A stretch of 64,000 nt of DNA from Thermus oshimai DSM 12092 (GTDB lineage: Bacteria > Deinococcota > Deinococci > Deinococcales > Thermaceae), in the NCBI RefSeq assembly GCF_000373145.1, contig NZ_KB890622.1, forward strand, positions 1-64,000. The letters are read 5' to 3'. A program made the translations under genes and the position numbers. How positions within the stretch are numbered: the first letter of the stretch is position 1; each line of letters opens with the position of its first letter. Shown here one piece after another: positions 48,352-57,725 of the stretch. The notes under the pieces are model-generated. The model was not told where the DNA came from. It ran no database searches and worked only from the letters and a program-made list of their open reading frames with translations.

Positions 48352-48368
48352 GGGGTTATTCTACCGGT
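48352..48368. promoter_or_regulatory. Symmetric -10 element serving two divergent leaderless genes
   Basis: The 17-nt gap holds TATTCT (48357-48362, plus) 6 nt before the sdaAB ATG, and TAGAAT (48358-48363, minus) 6 nt before the ATG of the unknown membrane protein. The two -10 hexamers overlap by five of six positions on opposite strands, and the start codons are 18 nt apart. Confidence 0.65.
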
Positions 48369-49025
48369 ATGGGACTTTTGGACATGATCGGCCCGGTGAT
48401 GGTGGGGCCCTCCTCCAGCCACACCGCGGGGGCCTGCCGGCTGGCCCTTTTGGCCCGCCACCTCCTAGGGGAGAAGCCCAAGCGGGTGGAGTTTGGCCTC
48501 CACGGCTCCTTCGCCAAGACGGGGGCCGGGCACGGGACCCACCTGGCTTTGGTGGCGGGGGTCTTGGGCCTCAGCCCAGACGACGAGCGGCTTAAGGAAA
48601 GCTTCGCCCTGGCGGAGCGGGAGGGCCTGGAGGTGGCCTTCAAGGAGGTGGAGCTTGGGGATGTCCACCCCAACACCGTGCGCATGGTCCTGGAGGGGGA
48701 GAAGGAGCACCTTACGGTGACGGGAAGCTCCCTGGGCGGGGGGCTGGTGCGCATCTTTGACCTGGAGGGGTTTGAGGTGCGCATCACCGGCCAGGCCCCC
48801 ACCCTGGTGGTGAAGAACGTGGACACCCCGGGGGTGGTGGCCCGGGTGGCCCGCATCCTGGCGGACGACGAGGTGAACATCGCCCACCTCACCGTAAGCC
48901 GGAAGAAGCGGGGCGGGGAGGCCATGATGAGCCTCGAGGTGGACCGGCCCCTCTCGGAGATCCCCCTCCTCTACCTGCAAAGCCTCTCCTACATCCTCTG
49001 GGTGCGCCAGCTTCCCCCCGTATAG
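48369..49025 (+). CDS. sdaAB: L-serine dehydratase, iron-sulphur dependent, beta subunit
   Basis: Protein of 218 residues. The N-terminal SDH beta domain has MIGPVMVGPSSSHTAGACRL. The C-terminal ACT domain (VVKNVDTPGVVARVARILADDEVNIAHLTVSRK) probably senses serine. It needs the alpha subunit, which carries the Fe-S cluster and turns serine into pyruvate and ammonia; that gene is not adjacent. ATG 48369 is leaderless. Confidence 0.92.
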   Translation: MGLLDMIGPVMVGPSSSHTAGACRLALLARHLLGEKPKRVEFGLHGSFAKTGAGHGTHLALVAGVLGLSPDDERLKESFALAEREGLEVAFKEVELGDVHPNTVRMVLEGEKEHLTVTGSSLGGGLVRIFDLEGFEVRITGQAPTLVVKNVDTPGVVARVARILADDEVNIAHLTVSRKKRGGEAMMSLEVDRPLSEIPLLYLQSLSYILWVRQLPPV

Positions 49026-49029
49026 GGGC

Positions 49030-49050
49030 CCCCACCGAAGCGCAAGCTTC
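49030..49050. repeat. Partial, diverged copy of the 28-bp palindromic repeat
   Basis: About 20 nt match the left part of copy 2 (32075 onward) with three mismatches, then similarity stops. It lies between the convergent ends of sdaAB and the histidine kinase gene, again a gene-end position. Confidence 0.45.
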
Positions 49051-50022
49051 TTAGATCCGGTTCCCCGGCCTGAGCTCAAGCCGCAGGGCGGCCCCGCCTA
49101 AGGGGCTTTGGCCGGCGCAAAGCCGCCCCCCGTGGGCCTCGGCCACCCGCCTGGCGGTGTAGAGGCCAAGCCCGCTTCCCCCCCGGTTCCCGGGCCCCTG
49201 CCGGAAGGGCTGGGCCAGGGCCTCCAGGGGGAGGGGAAGGCCCTCCCCGTCGTCCTCCACCACCAAGGCCCCCTCCTCCACCCGCACCCGCACCCGGCCT
49301 TTGGCGTGGCGGAGGGCGTTTTCCAGGAGGTTGGCGAGGGCCCGTTCCAGGAGGACCCGCTCCCCCCGGGCGCTTCCCGCCCCCTCGGCCCAAAGCCTAA
49401 GCCCCCGCTCCTCCGCGGCTTTGCGGTAGCGGAGGAGGAGGTCTTCCGCCAGGGCCCTCAGGTTCAGGGTCTCGGGGGAGAGGGGGCGGGCCTCGAGGCG
49501 GGAGAGGGCGAGGAGGTTCTCCACCAGGCCGTACCCCCGGGCGAGCTCCGCCTTGACCTCCTTCAGGAGGGCCACCCGGGCCTCCTTGCCGATCCCGTCC
49601 GCCTTCTCCAGGTACTCCAGGGCCCTTAGGGCGGAAAGGAGCGGGGTCTTGAGGTCGTGGGCCAGGGCCCCGTAGTAGGCCTCCCGCTCCTCCAAAAGCC
49701 TCCGCACCCCGCCGAGAAGCTCCTCAAACCGCGCCCGGAGGAGGGCGATCTCCGAAGGCGGGGCTTCCTTGGGCGGGGGGAGGCGGAGCTCGTGGAGGGG
49801 GCCTTCCTTAAGGGAAAGGTAGGTCACCGCCCGGGTGAGCTCCGTGAGGGGCCTGAGGAGGCTGTTGGCCAGGAGGTAGCCTATACCTCCGGAGACCAGG
49901 GCCACCAGGAGGAGCCAAAGGAAAAGGCTGGGGGAAGGGTGCCCCAGAAGGAGGGCCAGGACCAGGTTGGGCAGAAAGGCCAAAAGGGCGATGGTGAGGG
50001 CAAGCCGGGCCCTAAGACTCAT
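49051..50022 (-). CDS. Sensor histidine kinase
   Basis: Membrane kinase of 323 residues. Two TM helices ([40 protein letters not shown]) with a very short outer loop are followed by HAMP ([17 protein letters not shown]). HisKA ([18 protein letters not shown] near 141) and HATPase (N-box [12 protein letters not shown]1 [11 protein letters not shown]2 [19 protein letters not shown]) complete it. The short loop suggests it senses the membrane or a partner protein. No response regulator is adjacent. It overlaps lepA by 11 nt. Confidence 0.93.
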   Translation of the reverse strand: MSLRARLALTIALLAFLPNLVLALLLGHPSPSLFLWLLLVALVSGGIGYLLANSLLRPLTELTRAVTYLSLKEGPLHELRLPPPKEAPPSEIALLRARFEELLGGVRRLLEEREAYYGALAHDLKTPLLSALRALEYLEKADGIGKEARVALLKEVKAELARGYGLVENLLALSRLEARPLSPETLNLRALAEDLLLRYRKAAEERGLRLWAEGAGSARGERVLLERALANLLENALRHAKGRVRVRVEEGALVVEDDGEGLPLPLEALAQPFRQGPGNRGGSGLGLYTARRVAEAHGGRLCAGQSPLGGAALRLELRPGNRI

Positions 50023-51829
50023 CCTTCCCCGCGGAGAGCACGGCCAAGAAGGCCTCCTGGGGCACCTCCACCTTGCCGATGGCCTTGAGCCGCTTCTTCC
50101 CCTCCTTCTGCTTTTCCAGGAGCTTCTTCTTCCGGGTCACGTCCCCCCCGTAGCACTTGGCGAGGACGTCCTTGCGGAGGGCCTTCACCGTGGCCCGGGC
50201 GATGATCTTCCCCCCGATGGCCGCCTGGATGGGCACCTCAAAGAGCTGGCGGGGGATGACCTCGGCCAGCTTGTCCACGATGGCCCGGGCCATGGTGTAG
50301 GCCTTGTCCCGGTGGGCGATGAAGGTGAGGGCGTCCACCGGCTCCCCGTGGACCAGGATGTTCACCTTCACCAGGTCCCCGGGCTGGTAGCCGATCTGCT
50401 CGTAGTCCATGGAGGCGTAGCCCCGGGAGAGGCTTTTCAGGCGGTCGTGGAAGTCGTAGAGGATCTCCCCAAAGGGGACCTCGTAGATGAGCTCCACCCG
50501 CTTCTCCGCCCCGGGGAGGTAGTTCATGGCGAGAAGCCTCCCCCGCTTTTCCTGGACCAAGCCCATGATGCCCCCCACGTACGCCTCCGGGGTGAAGATG
50601 GTAAGGCGCACGTAGGGCTCCAGGATCTCCTCGATGCGGGTGGGGTCGGGAAGGTCCGCGGGGTTTAGGACCTCCACCTCCTCCCCGTTTTTGAGCCGCA
50701 CCCGGTAGACCACGCTGGGGGCGGTGGCGATGAGCTCGAGGCCGAACTCCCGCTCCAGCCTTTCCTGGACGATCTCCGCGTGGAGAAGCCCCAGGAAGCC
50801 GCAGCGGAAGCCGAAGCCCAAGGCGGTGGAGGTTTCCGGCTCAAACTGGAGGGCGGCGTCGTTCAGCTTGAGCTTCTCCAAGGCCTCCCGGAGCCGGCCG
50901 TAGTCCCCGGTGTCCACGGGGTAAAGCCCGGCGAAGACCACGGGCTTGGCGGGGCGGAAGCCGGGGTAGGGGGCGTCCGTGGGACGGTGGGCCAGGGTGA
51001 TGGTGTCCCCCACCTGGACGTCGTGGATGTCCCGGATGGCCGCGGTGACCCAGCCCACCTCCCCCACCGAGAGCTCCTCCGTGGGGGTGAGGCCCTGGGG
51101 GGTGAAGACCCCCACCTTGTCCACGATGAACTCCTTCCCCGTGGAGAAGATGCGGATCCGGTCCCCCGGGCGCACCCGGCCCTCAAAGACCCGGAGGTAG
51201 GGGATGACCCCCTGGTAGGCGTCGTAGACCGAGTCAAAGATGAGGGCCTTTAGGGGGGCCTCCGGGTCCCCCTTGGGGGGCGGGATGCGCTGTACGATGG
51301 CCTCCAGGATCTCCTCCACCCCCTCCCCCGTCTTGGCGGAGGCGAAGATGGCCTCGTCCGCCGGCAGGCCCAAGACCTCCTCCAGCTCCAGGGCCACCTC
51401 CAGGGGCCGGGCGTTGGGGAGGTCAATCTTGTTGATCACGGGGATGATGACGTGCCCCTGCTCCAGGGCCATGTAGAACTTGGCCAGGGTTTCCGCCTCC
51501 ACCCCCTGGCTGGCGTCCACCACCAATAAGACCCCCTCCACCGCCGCCAGGGCCCGGGAGACCTCGTAGGTGAAGTCCACGTGCCCGGGGGTGTCGATGA
51601 GGTTCAGGGTATAGGTCTTCCCGTCCTTCGCCCGGTAGAAGACCCGCACCGCGCTGGCCTTGATGGTGATGCCCCGCTCCCTTTCCAGCTCCAGGGAGTC
51701 CAGAAACTGCTCCCGCATCTCCCGCTCGCTCACCGCCTGGGTGGCCTGGAGGATGCGGTCGGCCAGGGTGGACTTCCCGTGGTCCACGTGGGCGATGATG
51801 GAGAAGTTGCGGATCGGGCGGTCTTCCAT
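50012..51829 (-). CDS. lepA: Elongation factor 4 (LepA)
   Basis: Ribosome-bound GTPase of 605 residues that back-translocates or rescues stalled ribosomes. G1 is [12 protein letters not shown], switch [10 protein letters not shown], and G4 NKIDLP. The LepA C-terminal domain is present ([37 protein letters not shown]). The His of DxPGH is present. I prefer ATG 51829 ([18 protein letters not shown]) over TTG 51844. It lies 40 nt after phoH. Confidence 0.97.
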   Translation of the reverse strand: MEDRPIRNFSIIAHVDHGKSTLADRILQATQAVSEREMREQFLDSLELERERGITIKASAVRVFYRAKDGKTYTLNLIDTPGHVDFTYEVSRALAAVEGVLLVVDASQGVEAETLAKFYMALEQGHVIIPVINKIDLPNARPLEVALELEEVLGLPADEAIFASAKTGEGVEEILEAIVQRIPPPKGDPEAPLKALIFDSVYDAYQGVIPYLRVFEGRVRPGDRIRIFSTGKEFIVDKVGVFTPQGLTPTEELSVGEVGWVTAAIRDIHDVQVGDTITLAHRPTDAPYPGFRPAKPVVFAGLYPVDTGDYGRLREALEKLKLNDAALQFEPETSTALGFGFRCGFLGLLHAEIVQERLEREFGLELIATAPSVVYRVRLKNGEEVEVLNPADLPDPTRIEEILEPYVRLTIFTPEAYVGGIMGLVQEKRGRLLAMNYLPGAEKRVELIYEVPFGEILYDFHDRLKSLSRGYASMDYEQIGYQPGDLVKVNILVHGEPVDALTFIAHRDKAYTMARAIVDKLAEVIPRQLFEVPIQAAIGGKIIARATVKALRKDVLAKCYGGDVTRKKKLLEKQKEGKKRLKAIGKVEVPQEAFLAVLSAGKDES

Positions 51830-51869
51830 CCCTTTAATCCTCAAGGCTTAGAGGGCCAAAGTCAAGGCG

Positions 51870-52853
51870 CTAGCCCTCCCCTTGGTAGCTTTCGTAGGCC
51901 TTGATGATGCGGGCCACCAGGGGGTGGCGGACCACGTCGGACTCCTTGAAGTAGACGAAGGCGATGCCCTCTATGCCCTTCAGGACCTTAAGGGCCTCCA
52001 CCAGCCCCGACTTCTGGTGCTTGGGCAGGTCAATCTGGGTGATGTCCCCGGTGATGACCATCTTGGAGGAGAAGCCCATGCGGGTGAGGAACATCTTCAT
52101 CTGCTCGGGGGTGGTGTTCTGGGCCTCGTCCAGGATGATGAAGGCGTCGTTCAGGGTCCTGCCCCGCATGAAGGCCAGGGGGGCCACCTCGATGATCCCC
52201 GACTGCAGGTACTGCTCAAAGCGCTCCGCGTCGATCATGTCAAAGAGGGCGTCGTAGAGGGGCCTCAGGTAGGGGTCCACCTTGGCCTGGATGTCCCCCG
52301 GCAAAAAGCCCAGCTTCTCCCCCGCCTCCACCGCGGGCCGGGTGAGGACGATGCGCTTCACCCTGCGGGCCTTAAGGTGGCTCACCGCCATGGCCACCGC
52401 CAAATAGGTCTTGCCCGTCCCTGCGGGGCCGATGCCGAAGGTGATGTCGTGCTCGGCGATGGCCTCCACGTACCGCCTCTGGCCCGGGGTCTTGGGGCGG
52501 AGCTTGCCGGGCAGGGCCAGGCCCACCTCCGGGGTGGTGGCCTGGTAAAGCCCCTCCCCAGAGAGGGCCAGGGCCACGGCCTGCTCCAGGGTGGGCTCGT
52601 CCAGCTCGGCCCCCTGGCGGAGGAGGGCCAGGAGGTCCCGCACCGCCTTCTCCGCCACCTCCACCGCCTCCTTGTCCCCTAAGAGCTCCAGGGCCTCCCC
52701 CCGGGCCACCAGCTTGAGCCGATCGCCGAAGGCTTCCTTGAAGAGCCGGCGGAGGGTTTTCAGGTTCCGGTCCGCCTGGCCCAAAAAGGCCAGGGTTTCC
52801 TGGGGCCTTAAGGGGATTACCAGCCTTTGGGCGGTTTCAGGATCTCGTGCCAT
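51870..52853 (-). CDS. PhoH-like ATPase
   Basis: Cytoplasmic protein of 327 residues. An N-terminal KH-like segment (NLKTLRRLFKEAFGDRLKLVARGEALELLGD) precedes the ATPase core. Walker A is GPAGTGKTYLAVAMAV and Walker B is AFIILDEAQNTTPEQMKMFLTRMG. TGDITQIDLP is the sensor block. Such proteins are linked to RNA metabolism; with the YbeY/era genes absent here, its partner is unclear. It overlaps the upstream small gene by 37 nt. Confidence 0.93.
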   Translation of the reverse strand: MARDPETAQRLVIPLRPQETLAFLGQADRNLKTLRRLFKEAFGDRLKLVARGEALELLGDKEAVEVAEKAVRDLLALLRQGAELDEPTLEQAVALALSGEGLYQATTPEVGLALPGKLRPKTPGQRRYVEAIAEHDITFGIGPAGTGKTYLAVAMAVSHLKARRVKRIVLTRPAVEAGEKLGFLPGDIQAKVDPYLRPLYDALFDMIDAERFEQYLQSGIIEVAPLAFMRGRTLNDAFIILDEAQNTTPEQMKMFLTRMGFSSKMVITGDITQIDLPKHQKSGLVEALKVLKGIEGIAFVYFKESDVVRHPLVARIIKAYESYQGEG

Positions 52854-53203
52854 ACCATGCCTTTGAGGATCTCGTTTTTTTCCATGCTTAGAAGGCGCGG
52901 GCGCTTTTTCCTCGGCGTTTCCACCTCTTCTTGGGCTTCCCGGAAGGTGACCTTAAGGGCCTCGCGGGGGGCGGCTTCCAGGGAGCGGAGGGGTTCGGGG
53001 GTGGCCTCGAGGGGCCTTTTGGGGGGTTCCGGGGGCTTGGGGCGCTTTTTGGGGCGGGGTTTTGGAGCCGGGGGCAGGGGCTCGGGTTCGGGGAGGTCCA
53101 GGGGGAAGCCGGGCGGGGGCGCTTTTCGGGAGAGCCCCTGCAGGGCGGGCAGGACGATGAAGAAGAGGAGGAAGAGGAGGCCCAAAAGGTCGTCCAGGCT
53201 CAT
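52817..53203 (-). CDS. Small membrane-anchored, Pro-rich protein
   Basis: Protein of 128 residues. One N-terminal TM helix ([19 protein letters not shown]) is followed by a linker rich in Pro, Lys and Arg ([21 protein letters not shown]). A charged, partly helical tail ends in [20 protein letters not shown], which could be a binding motif. It overlaps the flotillin stop by 4 nt, so it probably works with the flotillin/NfeD pair. No family recognised. Confidence 0.75.
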   Translation of the reverse strand: MSLDDLLGLLFLLFFIVLPALQGLSRKAPPPGFPLDLPEPEPLPPAPKPRPKKRPKPPEPPKRPLEATPEPLRSLEAAPREALKVTFREAQEEVETPRKKRPRLLSMEKNEILKGMVWHEILKPPKGW

Positions 53204-54177
53204 TCTTCACCCTCGGGCTTGGCCGCCCGGCTGATGGACTCCCGCATGTCCGTGTCCGCCTCGATGTTCTTCAGGCGGTAGTAGTCCATCACCCCCAGCT
53301 TTCCTTGCCTCAGGGCCTCCGCCAGGGCCAGGGGCACCTGGGCCTGGGCCTCCACCAGCTTGGCCCGCATGGCCTCCACCAGGGCCCGGTTCTCCTGCTC
53401 CGCGGCCACGGCCATGGCCCGCCGCTCCTCCGCCTTGGCCTGGGCGATCTTCTTGTCCGCCTCCGCCTGGTCTATTTGGAGCTGGGCCCCGATGTTCTTC
53501 CCCACGTCCACGTCGGCGATGTCCACGGAGAGGATCTCAAAGGCCGTGCCCGCGTCCAGGCCCTTGTCCAGCACGGTTTTGGAGATGCGGTCGGGGTTTT
53601 CCAGGACCTCCTTGTGGGAGTTGGCGCTGCCGATGGTGGTCACGATGCCTTCCCCCACCCGGGCGATGATGGTCTCCTCCCCGGCCCCGCCCACCAGCCG
53701 GTCAATGTTGGCCCGCACCGTGACCCGGGCGGTGGCCAATAGCTGGATGCCGTCCTTGGCCACCGCGGCCACCATGGGGGTCTGGATGACCTTGGGGTTC
53801 ACGGAGACCCGCACCGCCTCCAGCACGTCCCGGCCCGCCAGGTCTATGGCCGCGGCCCGGTCAAAGGTGAGCCGGATGCCCGCCTTGTCCGCGGCGATGA
53901 GGGCGTCCACCACCCGGTCCACGTTGCCCCCCGCCAGGTAGTGGGCCTCGAGGCGGTCCAGGCGCACGTCCAGCCCCGCCTTGGTGGCCTTGATGAGGGG
54001 GTAGATGATCTTGGCGGGGGGTACGCGCCGTAGGCGCATGGCCACCAGGGTGATGAGGGGCACCCGCACCCCCGCGGCCCAGGCGGAGATCCAAAGGCCC
54101 ACCGGGATAAAGCTGAAGAAAAGGAAGACCAGGACGAGGACAACAAAGGCCAGAAAGATGAGACCGATTCCTTCCAT
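53200..54177 (-). CDS. floA: Flotillin-like protein FloA (YqfA type)
   Basis: Membrane scaffold protein of 325 residues. An N-terminal membrane hairpin ([31 protein letters not shown]) is followed by the SPFH-like domain ([32 protein letters not shown]) and the Ala/Glu-rich coiled coil ([44 protein letters not shown]). ATG 54177 is 1 nt after the NfeD stop. FloA and NfeD are a standard bacterial pair for membrane microdomains. Confidence 0.93.
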   Translation of the reverse strand: MEGIGLIFLAFVVLVLVFLFFSFIPVGLWISAWAAGVRVPLITLVAMRLRRVPPAKIIYPLIKATKAGLDVRLDRLEAHYLAGGNVDRVVDALIAADKAGIRLTFDRAAAIDLAGRDVLEAVRVSVNPKVIQTPMVAAVAKDGIQLLATARVTVRANIDRLVGGAGEETIIARVGEGIVTTIGSANSHKEVLENPDRISKTVLDKGLDAGTAFEILSVDIADVDVGKNIGAQLQIDQAEADKKIAQAKAEERRAMAVAAEQENRALVEAMRAKLVEAQAQVPLALAEALRQGKLGVMDYYRLKNIEADTDMRESISRAAKPEGEE

Positions 54178-54178
54178 G

Positions 54179-55438
54179 CTATTCCTCCACCGCTTCCACC
54201 AGCACCGTGGGCCCCCGCACCTCCACCACCCGGATGGGGGTGCCCTTGGGGATGAACCCACGGTTGGCCACCACGTCCACGCGCTTGGCCCCAAACCGCC
54301 CCACGCCCCCGGGCCTCAGGTCCGTGAGGGCCACGCCAAGGCTACCCACCTCCACCGCCTCCTCTGCGGCGTGCTCGGAGATGGCGCTTTCCAAGACCAG
54401 GGCCTGGGCGGGCCGGGTTCTGGGCAGGTAGCGGAAGACCAGGAGGAGGCCAAGCCCCAGGGCGATCACCGCGATGGCGATGACCCAGAGGGCGTTCTCC
54501 CCGAAGGTGAAGTAGACGGAGGCCAGGATGGCCCCCACCCCCAGGGCCCCCGCCAGGCCGAACCCGGGGAAGAGGAAGGCCTCCGCCAGGAGGAGGGCCA
54601 CCCCCAGGAAGAAGAGGACCAGCTCAAAGGCCCCGGAAAGCCCCGCCAGCCACCCCCCGGCGAAGTAGAGGCCGAGGAGGGCGAGGCCCAAAGCCCCCAT
54701 GACCCCAAACCCCGGGGTGAAGAGCTCCAGGAGGAGGAGGAGAAGCCCCAGGGCGAGAAGCAGCCCCGCCACCGCGGAGCTCGTGAGGAAGCGGGCCACC
54801 TGGACCCGGGGGCCCGGGGTGAGCCGCTCCACCTCCCCCGAAAGGCCCGCCTGCCTCAGGGCTTCCTGCAGGCTTGCCGCCTTGAAGTCCGCCACCTTGA
54901 GCTCCACCGCCTTGTCCGCGGAGAGGGTGAGGGGCTCCCCCTTGGCGGAAAGCCCGGGGACCTCGAGGGCCGGGTCCACCATGGCCTCCGCCAGGTTCAC
55001 CGGCCGCCCCCGGGCCTCGGCCACCGCCCGGAACTTCCCCTTGAGGGCCGAGATCACCTTCTGGTCCGCGGCCTCGGGTTCCTGGAAGGGGAGGGCCACC
55101 ACGGGCAGGGCGGCCCCGATCTCCGAGCCCGGGAGCATGGCGATCTGCTGGCAGGATAGGGCGACGAGCGCCCCCGCGGAGAAGGCGTTCTGCACCACGG
55201 CCAGGGTGGGCAGGGGGGTCTGCAGGATGCGGTCGGAGATGCGGATGGCCGCGTCCACCCGCCCCCCGGGGGTGTCTATGAGGAAGGCCACCCCGCTGGC
55301 CCCCTCCGCTTCCGCCCGGGCCAGGGCCTGCTCCACGAAGACCGCCAGGGCCGGGTCGATCTCCCCCTGGATGGGGATGAGGTAGGTCTTCCCCAGGGCC
55401 AGGGAGAGGAAAAGGGCTAGGGCAAGGAGCCGTTTCAC
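54179..55438 (-). CDS. NfeD protein with ClpP-class protease domain
   Basis: Membrane protease of 419 residues. A signal peptide ([16 protein letters not shown]) is followed by a ClpP/SppA-like domain ([15 protein letters not shown]; the nucleophile Ser in [13 protein letters not shown]; the Lys in [16 protein letters not shown]). About four TM helices lie near 220-330. A C-terminal OB-fold ends it ([32 protein letters not shown]). I place the start at GTG 55438, 7 nt after TAGAAT (55446-55451, minus), because ATG 55447 overlaps that hexamer. Confidence 0.92.
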   Translation of the reverse strand: MKRLLALALFLSLALGKTYLIPIQGEIDPALAVFVEQALARAEAEGASGVAFLIDTPGGRVDAAIRISDRILQTPLPTLAVVQNAFSAGALVALSCQQIAMLPGSEIGAALPVVALPFQEPEAADQKVISALKGKFRAVAEARGRPVNLAEAMVDPALEVPGLSAKGEPLTLSADKAVELKVADFKAASLQEALRQAGLSGEVERLTPGPRVQVARFLTSSAVAGLLLALGLLLLLLELFTPGFGVMGALGLALLGLYFAGGWLAGLSGAFELVLFFLGVALLLAEAFLFPGFGLAGALGVGAILASVYFTFGENALWVIAIAVIALGLGLLLVFRYLPRTRPAQALVLESAISEHAAEEAVEVGSLGVALTDLRPGGVGRFGAKRVDVVANRGFIPKGTPIRVVEVRGPTVLVEAVEE

Positions 55439-55462
55439 CGCCTCCATTCTATACGCTTCCCC

Positions 55463-55539
55463 TTGCGGGAGGGGGCTTTTCCCTGTAGACTGGACCATGG
55501 TTTTTGCGCACGGCCAAGACCGTGCGGGAGGAGGCGAAC
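55463..55539 (+). promoter_or_regulatory. rpmE promoter and leader hairpin
   Basis: TTGCGG (55463-55468), 17-nt spacer, TAGACT (55486-55491). The ~40-nt leader has a 6-bp GC hairpin (55508-55513 with 55520-55525) directly before the GGGAGGAGG ribosome site, a possible L31-feedback element. Confidence 0.5.
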
Positions 55540-55755
55540 GTGAAGGAAGGCATCCACCCCAAGCTGGTTCCGGCCCGCATCATCTGCGGTTGCGGCAACG
55601 TCATCCACACCTACTCCACCAAGCCCGAGATCCACGTGGAAGTCTGCAGCAAGTGCCACCCCTTCTACACCGGCCAGCAGCGCTTCGTGGACACCGAGGG
55701 GCGCGTGGAGCGCTTCCAGCGCCGCTTCGGGGACTCCTACCGCAAGGGCCGCTAA
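55540..55755 (+). CDS. rpmE: 50S ribosomal protein L31, zinc-binding type
   Basis: Protein of 71 residues, the length of the Thermus L31. The four zinc Cys are present (IICGCGNVI and [11 protein letters not shown]), so this is the C+ zinc form. The start is GTG 55540 ([14 protein letters not shown]), with GGAGGAGG upstream; a longer frame from 55504 includes the leader hairpin. Confidence 0.97.
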   Translation: MKEGIHPKLVPARIICGCGNVIHTYSTKPEIHVEVCSKCHPFYTGQQRFVDTEGRVERFQRRFGDSYRKGR

Positions 55756-55769
55756 GGGAAGGCCCCCGT

Positions 55770-55803
55770 CCCCCCGCCTGGGCCCAGGCGGGGGGTTTAA
55801 AAT
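55770..55803 (+). terminator. rpmE terminator whose 3' tail contains the tdk -10 box
   Basis: A perfect 26-bp palindrome (55770-55795) followed by TTTAAAAT. The U tract overlaps TAAAAT (55798-55803), a likely -10 hexamer for tdk, 11 nt before its ATG. Confidence 0.8.
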
Positions 55804-55814
55804 GGCCCTCCGGT

Positions 55815-56393
55815 ATGCCCCCCGTCTTCCACCGCCCCGGCTGGATTGAGGTCATCGTGGGGCCCATGTTCTCCGGGAAGAGCGAGGAGCTCATCCGGCG
55901 GGTGAAGCGGGCCCTCATCGCAAGGCAGAAGGTCCTGGTCTTCAAGCCTCGCCTGGACGACCGCTACCACCTCGAGGCCGTGGTGAGCCACGACGGGGAG
56001 CGCATAGAGGCCATCCCCGTGGGGAGCGCGGAGGAGATGGAGGCCCACCTCTCCCCCCTGCCCGAGGTGGTGGCCGTGGACGAGGTCCAGTTCCTGGACC
56101 GGGGCCTGGTGGGCCTGGCGGAGGCCCTGGCCGGGCGGGGGGTGCGGGTGATCCTGGCCGGCTTGGACCTGGACTTCAGGGGGGAGCCCTTCGGCATCAT
56201 GCCCGAGCTTTTGGCCCGGGCGGAGTTCGTGGAGAAGCTCACCGCCATCTGCCCCCGGTGCGGGGCCCCCGCCACCCGCACCCAGCGCCTGGTGGACGGG
56301 AAGCCCGCCCGCTACTCCGACCCCGTGATCCTGGTGGGGGCCAAGGAGCACTACGAGCCCCGCTGCCGGGGCTGCCACCGGGTCCTGCCCTAG
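55815..56393 (+). CDS. tdk: Thymidine kinase
   Basis: Type II (TK1-like) kinase of 192 residues in the thymidine salvage path. P-loop [18 protein letters not shown], Walker [12 protein letters not shown], lasso region with zinc Cys ([13 protein letters not shown] and CRGCHRVLP). ATG 55815 is near a -10-like TAAAAT (55798-55803). The stop shares a CTAG with the convergent hsp20 gene. Confidence 0.96.
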   Translation: MPPVFHRPGWIEVIVGPMFSGKSEELIRRVKRALIARQKVLVFKPRLDDRYHLEAVVSHDGERIEAIPVGSAEEMEAHLSPLPEVVAVDEVQFLDRGLVGLAEALAGRGVRVILAGLDLDFRGEPFGIMPELLARAEFVEKLTAICPRCGAPATRTQRLVDGKPARYSDPVILVGAKEHYEPRCRGCHRVLP

Positions 56394-56791
56394 AGGGGGA
56401 GGACCCCTCCCTTCTTCTTCCGGAAGCGCACCTCCAAAACCCCCTGGCGGAGGCTCGCCTGGGCGGTGCCCTCCTCTATGGGCCCGGGCAGGTCCAGGGT
56501 GCGGCGGAAGGTGCCCATGGGCCGTTCCTCCAGGAGGTAGGTGCCGGGGAGGGGGTGGCGCACCCCGGCCAGGGTGACCCGGCTCCCCTCCTCCAAAAGC
56601 TCCAGGTCCTCGGGGCGCACCCCGGGGAGGTCCACCAGGAGGACGTAGTGCTCCTCGTCCTCCAGGAGGTCCACCCGTGGGCTCCAGGCCGCGGGCTCCT
56701 CCCCGGTGAGCTGGTAGGCCAGCTCGGCGATGCGCTCCTGCAGCTCCCGGAGTTTTCTTAGGGTTTCCAGGCGGTCCAGGCGCTCCAGCAT
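56390..56791 (-). CDS. Small heat shock protein, Hsp20 family
   Basis: ATP-independent chaperone of 133 residues. An N-terminal helix region ([26 protein letters not shown]) precedes the alpha-crystallin domain ([45 protein letters not shown]). The C-terminal KKGGVLPL has an IxI-like V-L-P-L. ATG 56791 is leaderless: TATGCT (56798-56803, minus) then 6 nt, divergent from miaA. A longer frame to 57145 covers the miaA gene and is not real. Confidence 0.92.
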   Translation of the reverse strand: MLERLDRLETLRKLRELQERIAELAYQLTGEEPAAWSPRVDLLEDEEHYVLLVDLPGVRPEDLELLEEGSRVTLAGVRHPLPGTYLLEERPMGTFRRTLDLPGPIEEGTAQASLRQGVLEVRFRKKKGGVLPL

Positions 56792-56809
56792 GCCCTTAGC
56801 ATAAGGGAT
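56792..56809. promoter_or_regulatory. Palindromic -10 element serving hsp20 and miaA divergently
   Basis: The 18-nt gap has CCCTTAGCATAAGGG, nearly a perfect dyad. Plus strand: TAGCAT (56797-56802), 7 nt before the miaA GTG. Minus strand: TATGCT (56798-56803), 6 nt before the hsp20 ATG. Start codons are 19 nt apart. Confidence 0.68.
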
Positions 56810-57718
56810 GTGCAGGCGATTCCCGCCCTTTTGGGTCCCACGGGAAGCGGCAAAACCCTCCTGGCCCTGAGGCTTGGGGAGGAGCTTCCCCTGGAGGTGG
56901 TCTCCGCCGACGCCACCACCGTCTACCGGGGGCTGGACATCGGCACGGATAAGCCCACGCCCGAGGAAAGGGCCCGGGTGCCCCACCACCTGATAGATGT
57001 CCTGGAGCCCAGCGAGGCCATGAGCGTGGCCCGCTTCCGGGAGATGGCGGAAGGGGCCATAGCGGAGGTCCTCGCCCGGGGGCGGGTGCCCCTCGTGGTG
57101 GGGGGGACGGGGTACTACGTCCGCGCCCTCTCCGAAGGGCTCCACGAGCTCCCCCCGCCGGACCCCGTCCTCCAGGAAGCCCTTTGGCGGGAGCTTGGGG
57201 AAAGGGGTCTGGAGCCCCTTCTAGAGGAGCTCCGCTTGGCCAGCCCGGAGGATGCCCGGCGGGTGGGGCAAAACCCCCGGCGCCTGGTGCGGGCCCTGGA
57301 GGTCCTAAGGCGCACCGGGACTCCCCCCGCCCGCTTCCCCAAAAGGCCCCCCCGGTTCCGTTACAAGAAGCTCGTCCTCCTCCCCCCGCGGGCCTGGCTT
57401 TGGCCCAGGCTGGAGGAGCGGGCGAGGCGTCAGTTCGCCCGGGGCCTGGTGGAGGAGGTGCGGGGGCTTCTCGCCCGCTACCCCGAGATCCCCACCGCCC
57501 TCCAGGCCATCGGGTACAAGGAGGTGGTGGGCTATCTGAGGGGGGAGTATTCCCTGGAAGAGGCCCTGGAGCGGGACATCCGGGCGGTGAAGGCCTACGC
57601 CAAGCGCCAGTACACCTGGTTCCGCCACGAGCCTGGGGACGTGACCTACCTCTTGAAGGGGGGCGAGGCGGCCTACGAGGGCCTTCGGGACTGGTTTCGC
57701 CTCCACTTCGGGCTATAG
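56810..57718 (+). CDS. miaA: tRNA dimethylallyltransferase
   Basis: Enzyme of 302 residues that adds an isopentenyl group to A37 of tRNAs reading UNN codons. P-loop [15 protein letters not shown], the catalytic Asp region [44 protein letters not shown] and [11 protein letters not shown] are all present. GTG 56810 is leaderless and divergent from hsp20. Its stop TAG lies inside the -10 of gatA. Confidence 0.96.
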   Translation: MQAIPALLGPTGSGKTLLALRLGEELPLEVVSADATTVYRGLDIGTDKPTPEERARVPHHLIDVLEPSEAMSVARFREMAEGAIAEVLARGRVPLVVGGTGYYVRALSEGLHELPPPDPVLQEALWRELGERGLEPLLEELRLASPEDARRVGQNPRRLVRALEVLRRTGTPPARFPKRPPRFRYKKLVLLPPRAWLWPRLEERARRQFARGLVEEVRGLLARYPEIPTALQAIGYKEVVGYLRGEYSLEEALERDIRAVKAYAKRQYTWFRHEPGDVTYLLKGGEAAYEGLRDWFRLHFGL

Positions 57719-57725
57719 TAGGGGC

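Noticed and set aside
53200-54294. Longer flotillin start at 54294
   Set aside because: The 39 added residues are Trp/Pro/Arg-rich and overlap nfeD in another frame; ATG 54177, just after the nfeD stop, begins the normal family N terminus.
56390-57145. Long version of the Hsp20 gene starting at 57145
   Set aside because: The added 118 residues are antisense to miaA; the leaderless ATG 56791 gives a standard Hsp20.
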